DNA of 64,000 bases from Epiperipatus broadwayi (GCA_028023455.1 JAQFVV010012498.1:3626797-3690796); one strand, 5' to 3'. Numbered from the stretch's first letter, positions 11,836 to 23,245 are shown. The notes: generated by a model from the sequence alone, not told the origin. Numbers and translations are program-made.

Positions 11836-12846
11836 ACTGGTTAAATAATTGTTATACATTTGCATACATTAATGATAACATAAAATGAAGAGAATAGAGG
11901 CTATGGATATGGGAGCAAATATGCCCCAAAAGTTCTAAGCCAGAATTAACACAATTAAAATAATAGCTTTACTTGTGTGCATTGAAAGCACAGTAGAATA
12001 ATTAGGAAGAATTGGAGAAGTAAATATTTTTTTTACAGAATTAAGAACTTACTAAATTTATTTTGAAAAATATATATTTTGATCTACTAGTGATAAAAAT
12101 TTTAGTTTAAAGTTAAAACAAATTCATATCTCTGGAATTTAAAACTATATTTCAGCCTTCATTAGTACATCAAGCTTTATCTTAAACAAAAAATATGTTT
12201 TTACATTCATCCAATAAGAAGAAAATTATCAGATGTATACAAAGCCATAAAATATTAAGAACATGATAATTCTTCAACTTATATTGTGTTGAATTATTAA
12301 TAAGAAGTTTTCAATTAACATCAATAAATGAATAATAATGTGTCAATTGCAATCAATCTATCAATACTAGCGTCTAACACATTATTTTACAAACAGCTTT
12401 ATATTTATTTTATTTGACTAATAATTTTTTTTAGTTTCAAAAGGAACATTATTGAGCTTAATAAATGTACAAACAGAATGTTTAAAAAAATAGGAATACC
12501 AGTACATATATCATCATGACAATTTGACATTCACATGAAGAATTGTGAGGAAAAACACAAATATATAAAAAAAAATATATTAAAATAATTATACCTTTAC
12601 CATTAAAAATATTAATAAAAAAGAGACCAAAAATATATATTATTGTCCAATACTAAATGATTTCAAGTGTCCATTTTTGTATTTCTTTTTTACAGTCTGG
12701 TCATTTTATGTAATCAAGTTTTTTATTACATTTCTTTGATATATTTTTCCTCCCCTTTCTTTATACTCTTAAGCGTAGTTGCATTAGTGGCCATGTATAT
12801 GTGTAAGTGATTGTTGAGGAAATTGTTTCATCCCTTAGCCCTATTT
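11836..12846. other. AT-rich gene-free stretch
   Basis: Nothing recognised apart from a CAAGTGTCCATTTT...CTGGTCATTTTA segment at 12672-12715, which vaguely resembles the GTGTCCCG...CTGGTCACTTTA segment at 4791-4838 and could be a scrap of the same non-autonomous transposon. Confidence 0.45.
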
Positions 12847-14094
12847 CTATTTTGTTTCAAAATATATTTGGATGCCTGTTTTTATTATATGTAAATGTGC
12901 ATCTGAGAATAGTGGAAATGTACTGGCTCTAATGTGTGCAAAATTACTTTTTGCATAGGATTGAAGGAGTTTTTGAATAGTATACTTTGTATTTTTGAAT
13001 ACATTGGAAATTCCAGCCTGAATATTATCTAATGTAGGACAAAAAAAAGGTATGTGACTGAGTTTCTGTTTCACTTTTGCAAAACCTGCACAGATTATCA
13101 ATGTTAATGCAGTTCCTTTTATAATGAAAGAAATTTAGAATTGGTAATACTTCCATGTTTAGTTTAAGTAGAAAGTCATAGTATTTCAGTTCTAGTGACC
13201 AGTATTTAAATTTTTTTGTTAATTGTTTGTTATTTATATTTTAAAAAAAGTTTATTATTGTCATTTGAAGATAGAGGATAGATTAGTATGTATATTTCCA
13301 AATATCTATACTTAGTTTTCCATGTCCAGATCACTGAACTTGTGGTATTTAGCAAGGTGATGTAAAGAGTGTTTACAGAAACAGTCATTGGTGGTGATAT
13401 GTTTGTTGGTGTGATTTTATGGATTACTTCAAGATATGGAACTATCCTTATGCATGATGTAATTAAATTGATGGTTTTCTGAATTTGAAATATTTTTATT
13501 GCATGTAATTCTAATCCATTTTGTACTAGGGAATTTTGGATTCATTTAATTGATATTGTAGTATTCCCCACACCCACAATAATTTTCTACATAAGCTATC
13601 AATTTTTAATGTGAAGGCCTTTCTATATATATAATTATTAGGGTGCAGTATGAAACTCTAGTCATCACTAAAAAATTAAAAGGTGCTACATTTGCATATA
13701 GCAACATGTAAGATTTTGAGAAAATTGATTATTTTTTGTTTTATTTATTAATTCTCTTTGGATTTTTTAACACATTTCCATGTTGTTAAAAAAAAGAAAA
13801 ACTCAAAAAAGGGCTTTGTGTCCCTTTAAAATATTCTTCATGATATTTATTGTTCTGTATATATTGAATGTGCTCTTGATTTCTCCATATTGAATTCAAG
13901 CTTATATTTTTTTGTACAATTTTGGAAATTTTTTATTAATTTTAGAATTTGTTTTTTCGATGTTAAAAACAAAAATATATGCTTACACATGAAATTTTTT
14001 TTTTTAATTCTGATATGAATATTCATGTTAAATCATTTTCTATTGCTTTGATCAATGGATTGATATCTAATGTGAATAGTAGGGCACTTAATGG

Positions 14095-14552
14095 TCATCT
14101 TTGTGGAAATGAACAAAATGGGTTAAAAGATGGTGAACATTTCCCATTGAGGCTAATGTGTATTTCACTGCTCAGTAGATTTGTAATGAAGTATATTAGT
14201 GAAGTTGATATTAATGTTATTAGTTCAATTATTAATATATCAGTTGGTACTATATCAAATGCAGATTTTATGTCTAGTTTCATTACAACTGGACTATATT
14301 TCTTATTAGTTCTGACTGAATCCATTACTGTTATAACACAAATTCTGTTTGACCTGTTGAAGAGCCATGTTTGGTGAACTGTAATCTCAAGAGTTGTGAC
14401 AATATATAGGGTTCAATTTTTGCCTTGATCACTGACTCTGATACCTTAATGCCAAGTGGAATCATTGATATTGGTCTGAGATTTGTATGTGTGGTTATGT
14501 TTTCCTGTTTTTTTTTATAAATAGCCCCAGAGAGATTGGATAGAGTCCTCAA
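14095..14552 (-). pseudogene. LINE a reverse transcriptase core
   Basis: Two adjoining open segments in different frames carry RT fingers and palm: RPISMIPLGIKVSESVIKAKI with TKHGSSTG (14331-14552), and MKLDIKSAFDIVPTDIL, the palm motif A with its catalytic Asp (14095-14325). The next motif, a PQR-stop-PLSALLF stretch equivalent to the usual GxPLS box, follows in the same frame as the second segment after a stop. The FxDD motif C was not located. This RT would copy the LINE RNA at the target nick. Confidence 0.72.
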
Positions 14553-15268
14553 ATATGATATATTTGTTTTGTTAAAAAATTACTAAATTTGCTTAGTATT
14601 TTGAGGTAAATTTACTTAAATGATTATATACAAACAAGGGTATATCATGAATCTCTGGATGGCATGGTGTTGGTACTGTTACAAGCCTTTCAACATATTC
14701 TTCTGGTGTAAATTTTAAATTATCTTCTGGTACTCCCAAGAGGTTATGTTTGGGAGTAAACTTAAATCCCTTTTGTAATTTTATTTTAAAGTGTGATAAT
14801 AGTGGTTACATTATGTTGTTTTCCTGTAATGATTTCATTATTCATATTTATTGCTGTGGGGACTCTATTTATTGCCGTTTGACTTACTGGCTATCTAATA
14901 TAGTGTCTTGACCAGGTATGGGGATGATTTAAGCATAGAGAATATATAGCATATATTCTCTGAGTGTTTCACATGTTGCTTGATATTCTGTTCTCATTGC
15001 CATTACATTTTTGGATCCTTCTGCTGTATTACAGCTTTACATGATTCTTTTATTAATGTCATCTACAAGAGCCAGAACTTTTGATGGTGCTGGTTGATTT
15101 CTTGTTATACTTCCTATTGTACAAGATATGATATTTACAAATGTTATCAGGTTTGAACTGGATCCATTCCAAGCTCTCTAATTTTATATAGTAGTGTATA
15201 TATTTCTAAAAATATATGTTCAGTTGTGTTACTGGACAGAAGTACTCTAATGGTTTTACAGGTTGTTA

Positions 15269-15600
15269 TTAATGGTTTGTATATAAAGTCATTTTAAGAG
15301 TTACTATGATTTCAGCAAAAGACATGTTTAATAGTAATAAGTTTATCATATGGTGCAGTTCTGGTGAGTAAAACACCATATCAATTATTGATGAATATCT
15401 GCCATTATTAAATGATACAGAGTTCTGTGCCAGAAACCCTTCTCCTGTCATAAATGGAAAAGCCAGATAGTGTAACCATTTCATTTCAAATTTTTATATA
15501 TCATGTTTAAGTCCCCAATCAGTATTATGGGATCGGTTGAGGCTGCAAATTTGGCATCTAATGTATTTATTAATGTATTATTTTATAATCTGGAGGGATG
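15269..15600 (-). pseudogene. LINE a endonuclease remnant
   Basis: Minus-strand reading from 15600 gives PIILIGDLNM, typical of apurinic-like LINE endonucleases, and then after a break the 71-codon segment 15484-15269 with SSIIDMVFYSPEL, the block before the final Ser-Asp-His motif. That last motif is not clear. This part lies upstream of the RT, as expected. Confidence 0.6.
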
Positions 15601-15655
15601 TAAACAAATATAATATTAAGTGTTAAAGACTTATGATATAATGTTACTATCAGCA

Positions 15656-15661
<6 letters not shown>

Positions 15662-15735
<74 letters not shown>
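15662..15735. repeat. (TA)n microsatellite, ~36 units
   Basis: An uninterrupted AT run that directly borders the RTE fragment to its right. Confidence 0.97.
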
Positions 15736-15739
<4 letters not shown>

Positions 15740-15740
<1 letters not shown>

Positions 15741-15964
15741 GTTCTCTTACCCATACATTGTGTTTTCGATCTCTTCTTGTTACTTCCAACATACATCTTT
15801 CCATACTACTTTGAGTGGTCTGAAGTCTCTGTATTGCTCTTCTATTGAGTGTCCAAGTCTCAGTTCCATAAGTAAGAACTGGTGAAACACATTTGTTAAA
15901 AACCTTCCTTTTCAAACACATAGGCATATTTCCTTTTAGTATCAAGTTATTTCTACCAAAAGCA
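15740..15964 (-). pseudogene. RTE-clade LINE fragment (C-terminal ORF part)
   Basis: The minus strand encodes ILKGNMPMCLKRKVFNKC, LTYGTETWTLNRRAIQRLQT and then RDRKHNVWV, nearly the same as the full RTE copy at 57180-57400. Both ends are cut: the left at the (TA)n tract, the right at about 15964. It therefore lacks the normal 3' end. Confidence 0.85.
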
Positions 15965-17230
15965 TAACCAGAACTTTAAAAAATAATTTCAGTCAAAAAT
16001 AAATAAATAAAATCATGTGGTTTTATTAAAATTTAATTATCTGAAATTATATAAGATGTGCTGCTGAATTCTGTTGTCCCTCACATTTTATGATGTCATG
16101 TTCAGCTAACCATTCTATAAAATTTATAAAATAAAATAATCTATGAAATGAAAAGGGAAGTTGCCATAAGCAATATGTGTTTTATTTATTTGTTATACTG
16201 CTCTGTTTATTTGATAGTTATCTCAGTTTTAAACCGATATTTATATTTCTGCTTTAAATAATCTTACATTAATCATAAGCTTGGAATTTCCACTAAATTT
16301 TAAATATTATTTGATCAGAAAAAAATGAGTAGATTAATAGAGAATTTAAATTCTTGATACTGGCTAATTTCTAAAAAAAAAAAAAATTGCTTAATGAATA
16401 CCTATTAATGTATGCTACATAATAGTTTTTAAAGTTCGATAAAACTGAATTTTAAAAATTACTGTGCTAATATTAACAATAAAAAAGCTAACTGAAATTT
16501 ATCTAATCCTTAGCATCCATACTTGTTTAATTATAAATGATTTTGATCCTGTAACAACCTTACCTTAATCTTTTTATTTCTTTTAATAATTAATCGTAAT
16601 CCATGAACAAATATTATTATTTGTGAATCTTGTTAAAATACAATTAAATGCATGAAATTAATTTATTAAAATTCATTAGCAAATTTCAACAGTCATTTTT
16701 TTATGCAGCATTCCAATGCATTTACTGCACTAGTAAGAAGTGATCCCTTTAAATTAAACCTTTTACCTTTTTATATAATTAAAAAAAATGGATTTTTTAA
16801 ATATATTAACTAAACAATTTTACTAATCATCAGAAAACTATATCACTGAAAAATAAACTTTCAAATTATTTTCTTTATGAAAATAATCTTTTTTGATTAA
16901 TTTTAACTATAAAAATATTTATATATATTTTCTCCTTTCTTTAAAATTAAATAAATAAATATGATAGAAAACAACAAAGAATTACTCCAAAACTGATTTT
17001 AAAAACTTTTCTTGGGATGAATCTTGTGATGACTATATCTATAGACTACAAAAATATTATAACCTAGAACATGCTGTTTCCTTTTTCTGCTTATTTTCTA
17101 TTTTGTGATGTTGTACTTAATGTTTTTACAGAAAATTTCTCTTTTTAAATATTTCAAAATTATATCTAATAATAGTTATCCAATGTATTCTCTATTCAGC
17201 CATATCTTTCCAATGAACATTGCACTTTTT
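15965..17230. other. AT-rich gene-free stretch
   Basis: No coding motif or repeat element recognised on either strand. Confidence 0.5.
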
Positions 17231-17234
17231 AGAA

Positions 17235-17815
17235 TGTCTTAATTCTTATAATGTAAATAAGGTCTACCTCATCCATGAAAATCATATTCAAGATCACCAT
17301 AAAATAATTTTTTAGAAAGATGCGATTGTACAACACTGGATTTTATAATATTACATCTGTCAAATTAAAGAATGTATTTTTAAAATTATAAGGAGTACTA
17401 TGAAATAAAACTTTCAATACTTTCACATTCCATTGTCAGATTATCTACATCTCACTTCTATGAAGTCAATTAGATGAAATAATAACTCTGTATTTAAATA
17501 ATTATATTTCCACCTACAAATCCTGTATAATGTATTGATTTCTGTATCCCTAGTCTATCTATAAACATTTTCACAAATCAATGTTATAAAACTTGAAAAA
17601 AATATGTTAGTGCAAGTACACAATCTTGTGTAACACCAATTTTTATTTTAAATGCTTTACACTTTCCACATGTAATAATAACATTTTATCTTGTTTCATC
17701 ATGAAAAGATTTATAAAAAAATAATTTTGATAAACACTGAACTAATTTCAAACAATGTCATATACATGTTTGAATTAATTGAGTAGAATGTCTTGACAAA
17801 ATCAGCTTGATCATG
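17235..17815 (-). pseudogene. LINE b fragment: RT palm and C-terminal tail
   Basis: On the minus strand 17815-17770 reads as ADFVKTFYSIN (decayed palm motif A, family DLTKAFDTVN). 17707-17611 then gives FHDET and IGVTQDCVLAL, matching the family block FHDG...NGVKQGCVLAP. Near 17300-17255 it gives LEYDFHG and GRPYLHYK, the basic tail motif. This is the LINE group with a C-terminal G-x-R-x2-YKD tail found in many invertebrates. Extensive indels separate the motifs. The fragment at 28090-28365 preserves the same tail. Confidence 0.6.
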
Positions 17816-18405
17816 ATATGTTTTTTTGCATTTTCCTGGTCACAAAAACTATGGCTATAATGCTTATTGATTCTCTAAAACCTCATGGAGTCTTAGGTAT
17901 CTATTCATTTATGACAAGAATCACTCTACTCAACAAAAATTTTAAGTATGTATTAATATTTTTTTCTGATGACTTAATTTTGTTTTTAGTAATATCTTGT
18001 AGTTAGTTTATCTAGTTTCTACTAACAAGTGGTATTATAAAAGAATAACAATATATCTTTCAAATTTGTTTCTTTATATGAATGTTGTTTTTTTTTTTTT
18101 TTCATGTTTCATTAAACTTTCTGGTTAAAAGAAATGCTTTTTTAAAATATATTATAGTGAAACTTTTAAGATTAATTAGAAATGTATAAAGCTAAAATTT
18201 CATTTGCATTACATGTGTTGATGGTGGTTGCTTTCTCTTTTTGATAAATATATTAACATTTTGAGATAAAATTTGCTTGCTTTAGGGGAGATTTTCTCCA
18301 TGTTTTGATATGGTACTTTTTTTTACTTTTGCTAAGAAATATGAATACTTATATATGTTTTGTACCTGCTTAAGTTTCAGAAGAGTTTCAGTATGTGGTA
18401 AAATA
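17816..18405. other. AT-rich spacer
   Basis: A 62-codon ORF at 17818-18006 has no known motif and looks like chance. Nothing else is recognised. Confidence 0.5.
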
Positions 18406-18409
18406 ATAA

Positions 18410-18957
18410 ACATCACAGATTATTAATACAGATGGAAACATATTGGATAAAATTGTTTGTAGAATTAAATTTGTTTGGAGTGCTTTTGGTAGAAATAACT
18501 TGATACTAAAAGGAAATATGCCTATGGGTCTGAAAAGGAAGGTTTTTAACAAATGTGTTTTGCCAGTTCTTACTTATGGATCTGAGACTTGGACACTTAA
18601 TAGAAGAGCAATACAGAGACTTCAGACCTCTCAAGAGATCGAAAATGTAATGTATGGATAAGAGAACAAACAGGTGTTACTGACTTCATTGAAAAAGATT
18701 AAAAGATTGAAGTGGAATTGGGATGGACATATTGCTAAAAGAGATGATAATAGATGGACAATAAAGTCTTAAACTGGATTTCAAGAGATTGTAAAAGACC
18801 CAGCAAGAGAGCATATGTGAGATAAATGGATGAGATGAGAAAGTGTGTAGGGGTGATGTGGAGGAGAGAAGCTAAAGATCAGAGAAGATGGATTGAACTT
18901 GGAGAGACCTTCATCCTACAGTGGATTGATAGTGATTGATGATGATGGTGATTTGAC
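18410..18957 (+). mobile_element. 5'-truncated RTE-clade LINE copy
   Basis: It begins inside the ORF (INTDGNILDKI, then FGRNNLILKGNMPMGLKRKV) and runs through the C-terminal tail to the 3' end, finishing in a GATTGATGATGATGGTGATT repeat-like tail. This matches the 3' third of the copy at 56884-60180 on the other strand. Compared with that copy, about 37 bp are missing after CTTCAGACCTCTCA (18618-18631), which shifts the frame and ends the ORF at 18661. 5' truncation with a kept 3' end is normal for LINE insertion. Confidence 0.9.
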
Positions 18958-19290
18958 ATAATATTTGACTATAATAAATCTAACAATCTTTCGTGTGCTT
19001 TGGAAGTTGTAGTTTAAAGTGGTAATAACTAAGCTTTAATTATAGGAATAAACATTAAATAAAAATCTATCATTTATTTTATATATTGTTATGATTGGAT
19101 ATTGAAAATCATCAGGCTATTTAATAGGATGATTTAATTTTATAACATATTAAGTTGATTAAAAATGGAAAAATATGTTAGGATGACTGATTTGATATCA
19201 TTATTGTGTTTTTAATCTTATTTTAATTGACTTACTTAATAAGAGTATATTAATATTAGTGAAATAGCAAGATTAAATTAGCAGTACTTT
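18958..19290. other. AT-rich spacer
   Basis: Nothing recognised. Confidence 0.5.
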
Positions 19291-19304
19291 TATTTTATTT
19301 AGTT

Positions 19305-19411
19305 TTTTTTTTTAAGTGTCATAGCATCGGCCGGGACGTGAACCCGCAACCCGGGCAACTGCCTGCAAGTGCAAGGCAGTCGCACTGACCTCTCGACCAC
19401 CAATGCAAGAC
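19305..19411 (-). mobile_element. tRNA-like SINE copy 1, with 14 bp target duplication
   Basis: On the minus strand it reads from a head with GGTGGTCGAGAGGTCAGTG (box A-like), through GCGGGTTCACGTCC (box B-like, GGTTCNNNNCC), to ATGCTATGACACTTAAAAAA and a short A tail. It is flanked by identical TATTTTATTTAGTT at 19291-19304 and 19412-19425. The length is about 107 bp. The same unit occurs at 56039-56148, and related ones at 23246-23348 and 22453-22522. It is not a functional tRNA: no CCA-ready acceptor pairing was identified. Confidence 0.85.
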
Positions 19412-19425
19412 TATTTTATTTAGTT

Positions 19426-20370
19426 GTAATTCAAAATCAATTATTTCGTTATATATATTTTGTAAATTATGATTGATATTATTAATTTGTAGGGTTACTC
19501 AATATTTTTATTTCACCAATCTGTGAATTATTTCATTTAAATATATATAGAAATAATGTTTTCCTTTTAGGTTCAAGTTTGTATTATTATAAATAGTGTT
19601 TTCATTCATAAGGAGTATTAAAGTTTATTTGTTTAATTCTTTGTCATTATTTTTATTCTATTATAGAAAAAGCATAGTTCATTGTTCATAAGATAATGAT
19701 ATTTGATTCATTGCTTTATCTTTGACTTATTACAAATAATGCTTATATATTAGGGTAGTTTGAAGTAATGATTTATTTGTTTTTTATCCACTCCAAATGC
19801 TATTGAAATTTATGAGGTTATAACAAAGATTATTATTTCTTTATTAAATTAGCTGTTAAATTGTTATTAATTGATTGATATTCATTTTAGTTTAATTTAT
19901 TACTTTTGTTCTGTTGTAAACGAGCCTACAATTCACAGGCATTATTAAATTAGGATTGTTTTTCCTTAGTTTATTATTTTTATTCTGTTACAAATGGTGA
20001 GTAGAAATTAGGCTACAACTCAGAATACAGCATTGCCCTCATATATGAAAATAATAAATATATGAACTAACGGCCGTTTGAGTTAGGTGGCTGGATTGGA
20101 GGACATATGAATGTCTGAAAATTTCAGATTATCTACTTAATAGTTATCTGTTAGATAAAGTGCTAGGCTTGTCCTGGTATTTTTAATCTAATGCTTGACT
20201 ATCCTAGCACCTAACTAAGAAACCAATAACAGACACCAGTCTGGGATTGGGGATATTCTGCAAAGCTTGTTAAGAGCTTGTTTGTGAGTTCTATATATAA
20301 TATTTTTAATACAAGCTTATTAAATTACGTCATGCAACATATGGCTTGATTTCTTTGTAAAAATATAAAA
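19426..20370. other. AT-rich spacer with a short diverged direct repeat
   Basis: A segment with TTTATTAC...TTCTGTTGTAAACGAGCCTACAATTCA (from about 19890) recurs diverged at about 19965-20030 (TTTATTATTTTTATTCTGTTACAAA...GGCTACAACTCA). An inverted GTGCTAGG (about 20160) / CCTAGCAC (about 20203) pair follows. No gene. Confidence 0.55.
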
Positions 20371-20855
20371 ATACTAATAAAAAACACACAATTACTTCTC
20401 TATAAAGCTGCTTTAATATTTCAACCAGGAGGCTGGTTTTTATCAGAAAACATAAAAAAATGCCTATTTCCTGAATTTAAACACTAAAATATAACAAACA
20501 TTTACATATCAGATAACAAAATTAATTTTTGTAGGCTAAAATTCGTTAAACAACAATTCTTATCAATCAACTAACTGATAAATATCTCATACTTTTTTAA
20601 CACAACAGTTTTTTTTTTGTTTGTGTTAAAAAAATATGAAATATTTATCAGTTGATTGACTGCTAAGAATTGTTGTATAAAGAATTTTAGCCTATAGGAA
20701 TTAATTTTTTTATCCGATATGTAAATCCTTGTAATATTTTACTGTTTAAATTCAGGAAATAGACATTTTGTTATGTTTTTTTGATAAAAACCAGCCTGCT
20801 AGTTAAAATATTAAAGCAGCTTCATAGAGAAATAGTTATGTGCTTTTATTAGTAT
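20371..20855. repeat. Large imperfect palindrome, ~485 bp
   Basis: The left arm (from ACTAATAAAAAACACACAAT through ATAAAGCTGC, ACCAGGAGGCTGGT and CTGATAAATA) is matched in reverse complement by the right arm (TATTTATCAG, ACCAGCCTGCTAGT, GCAGCTTCATAGAGA, TTATTAGTAT). The centre is near 20613 between AACACAA and TTGTGTT. The arms are about 235 bp with many differences. There is no ORF, so it is a foldback or MITE-like element. Confidence 0.88.
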
Positions 20856-21545
20856 GAACTCAGATTTTCAAACTCCCCACACCTATCCAATTCATGTTAT
20901 ACAACTGATACACATGACCATATATACATGTGAAAAAAAAAAAGATCTCCAATATATGTATTTTGTGCTGAACCAGTACTAATCATTTGGTCCATATCAC
21001 CATCTCCAACACACTACAATCACTGATCATTTTACATTAAGATAGTAAAATCTTCACTTTAATGGACAAGTTTCAATTTTCTCCACTCTCCAACTCTTCA
21101 GCCATTCATATCATTGAAAATCCAAGGATGAAATGGTCAAAGTCCATGTTGATGTCAATATTATTGTCAGACCCAGGTTGACCTGAAATCAACCTGACCT
21201 CACACATAAAACCTTAATATGTTCATTTAATTATCCAGAAGAAGAATGGGAAAAATACAGGCTAATATGTAAAAGTTAAGTACATAAATATTGTCTATAC
21301 TAAACTTAATATAATTGTAAAGAAAGTGAATTCAGACTTTCAAACTTTGCACAGCTATTAAATCCTTCTTACACAACTGAGACACCTGACCACATGCATA
21401 TGGAAAAGATAAATGATCTCCAATATATGTATTTCATGCTGAACCAGCACACATCAATTTATCAAGATCACCATCTCCAACACATGAAGAGTGGAGAAGA
21501 TTAAAGCTTGTCCATTAAAGTTTGAAGATTTTCTAACTTGATATA
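20856..21545. repeat. Diverged direct repeat (2 copies) with an inverted segment
   Basis: 20856-21015 and about 21325-21485 share ordered blocks: CAGA(T/C)TTTCAAACT, ACAACTGA, CACATGACC / CACCTGACCACATG, GATCTCCAATATATGTATTT, GCTGAACCAG, CACCATCTCCAACACA. The segment after copy 1 (TAAAATCTTCACTTTAATGGACAAG...TCTCCACTC, about 21045-21090) reappears inverted after copy 2 (GAGTGGAGAAGAT...CTTGTCCATTAAAG...GAAGATTTT). There is no ORF. Confidence 0.75.
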
Positions 21546-21775
21546 AACTGAGCACTTAGCCATAAATTCAATACATATTTATGACAAAATTTTTATTATT
21601 AATATGATTTTGTTTTATTTTAAATATTTATTAATATTATCACATATATGTATGTTTCGTGTTCTTATATACATGGACATTTATTTATACATATAATTAT
21701 TTAGTATAATAAAATAATAATTAAACTTATTGCAAATATTTTTGTTTCTGTTGTGTTATATATATATATATATAT

Positions 21776-22009
21776 CCACAGATGGCGTTCTACCAAAAAC
21801 GCCCATCAAGCGTATGTTTTGTTTACATAACCGTCAGAGTAGTTAGTATTCACTATCTCTAACTATAATTCCACTTTCAGATCATGATTTCAAGCTATCA
21901 TGATCTGAAAGTGGAATTATAGTTAGAGATAGTGAATACTAACTACTCTGACGTTTATGTAAACAAAACATACGCTTGATGGGCGTTTTTGGTAGAACGC
22001 CATCTGTGG
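21776..22009. repeat. Near-perfect 234 bp palindrome (foldback MITE)
   Basis: Arms of about 112 bp run from CCACAGATGGCGTTCTACCA to CAGATCATGA and back, with a 10 bp loop (21888-21897). I see one clear mismatch, AACC versus AAAC in the pair near 21832/21954. It is preceded by (TA)n. A 3' tail (CATAAATACAAGC...AACTTGCATTTTTGTTTATCATATA, to about 22070) extends one arm only and is shared with the relative at 38105-38280. Confidence 0.93.
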
Positions 22010-22070
22010 ACATAAATACAAGCGTTAGCAAGTTTTTTAACTTGCATTTTTGTTTATCATATATATATAT

Positions 22071-22452
22071 AATTTGGAATATAAATTAGAATGTTATTCT
22101 ATTTTTTAGATGTATTAAATATCTGAAGGACATATTTTCACTCTTTATTATATTTTCTTAGAATCACAAAATTGTTTCAATGTCATTTTTTTTATTATGA
22201 TATTAAATATATATAGAATTTTTTTTTTGTAAACAGTGCATTGACTCTAATAAAATTATTAATTTTTGATTTATTCTGCATATAGTTATACATATCCAAT
22301 TTTTTTTATTGATTTCAAGTACAATATTTTTACTTATTGTTAATAAAGATAGATTTATGTATGACTATTTTCTTTTCTTCATATATTCGTTGATTAAATT
22401 TATTTGATATCTTTGCCCTAAAAAGATTCTGTATGTCTTATAGTAGTCAAGC
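22071..22452. other. AT-rich spacer
   Basis: Nothing recognised. Confidence 0.5.
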
Positions 22453-22522
22453 GTTGGTGGCCTAGAAGTTAGCTGGCCCAGTTTCACTTCTTGGCCAATG
22501 CATTTGACATATGAAAAAAAGT
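22453..22522 (+). mobile_element. tRNA-like SINE copy 2, degenerate
   Basis: GCGTTGGTGGCCTAGAAGTTAG (box A-like head) is followed by AGTTTCACTTC (decayed box B) and ATGCATTTGACATATGAAAAAAA (the family 3' end). It is shorter than the other copies. Flanking TATAGTAG and TATATGGTAG are a weak target duplication candidate. Confidence 0.6.
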
Positions 22523-23234
22523 ATATGGTAGTACTATTTTTATATTGACTGAATTTAGTTTTGGCATTTTATGTCTTATTTATTTTTCACGAATAGCATT
22601 TGAATTACATTACAATGATACCTAAACAGAATGTCGACATCAATCATTCTAAATAAAATTACTCTTGAAAAAATTTCAAGTAAAATATTTTTTTTAATTT
22701 TCAAAGTTATACTTTATTAATTTCTAAAGCTATTATTTTATATCTTTATAAAAGTATTTTATATAAATGAACAATTAAGATGTAATAAAATTCAGTTTGC
22801 AGCTCAATCGAATGTTACCACTATCGTTTTAAATGCATCGCAAAAACTTGTAATTTTATTTCTCTTTTTATGCTTTTCATTATATAAATTATCTTTACTA
22901 GATGTATATATGAATAGTAATAATTAATAATAATTTCATAATTGGATCTGAACTAAACTTTTATTCTATTTAGTCTTGGGGTATATTATTTCATTATATT
23001 AACCAGATTATGCCTAAAATATCTCAGTTTAGTCCTAGCATATCATGTAAAAAATATAATCAAGTAAATTTCAAATGTAATTGCCAATGTTTTATGATAT
23101 TTCTTAAAAAGTAAATAATTAAATGTTTTTAATAAACAATATAACTCATTAGTTGATATCGTTCAAAAAGATTAATCAAATATCTATTTAAAATATAACT
23201 TGATTTTATTGATCATGTAGATAAGCCATTCAGT
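22523..23234. other. AT-rich spacer
   Basis: Nothing recognised. Confidence 0.5.
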
Positions 23235-23245
23235 ATCAAAATTAT

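Larger units (their letters stand above)
12847..15640 (-). mobile_element. Degenerate non-LTR retrotransposon (LINE a)
   Basis: Read on the minus strand, endonuclease, RT and a C-terminal Cys/His motif appear in the expected order. Near 15520 the sequence encodes PIILIGDLNM (the Asn/Asp core of an EEP endonuclease). 15269-15484 has NGRYSSIIDMVFYSPEL. 14331-14552 has LRPISMIPLGIKV and TKHGSSTGQTEF. 14095-14325 has KLDIKSAFDIVPTDIL. About 14030-14090 has PLSALLFTLDINPL. 13020-13101 has a C-terminal HIPFFCP-type motif. It is broken into many frames. The clade is not certain. Confidence 0.72.

Noticed and set aside
13979-14377. 132-codon plus-strand ORF
   Set aside because: It lies opposite the LINE a reverse transcriptase, whose minus-strand motifs explain the sequence.
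15655-15885. Repetitive Tyr-Ile ORFs
   Set aside because: Translation of (TA)n running into antisense RTE sequence.
19305-19411. Functional tRNA gene
   Set aside because: Box-like sequences exist but the unit has a non-tRNA 3' segment, an A tail and target duplications, as a SINE does.
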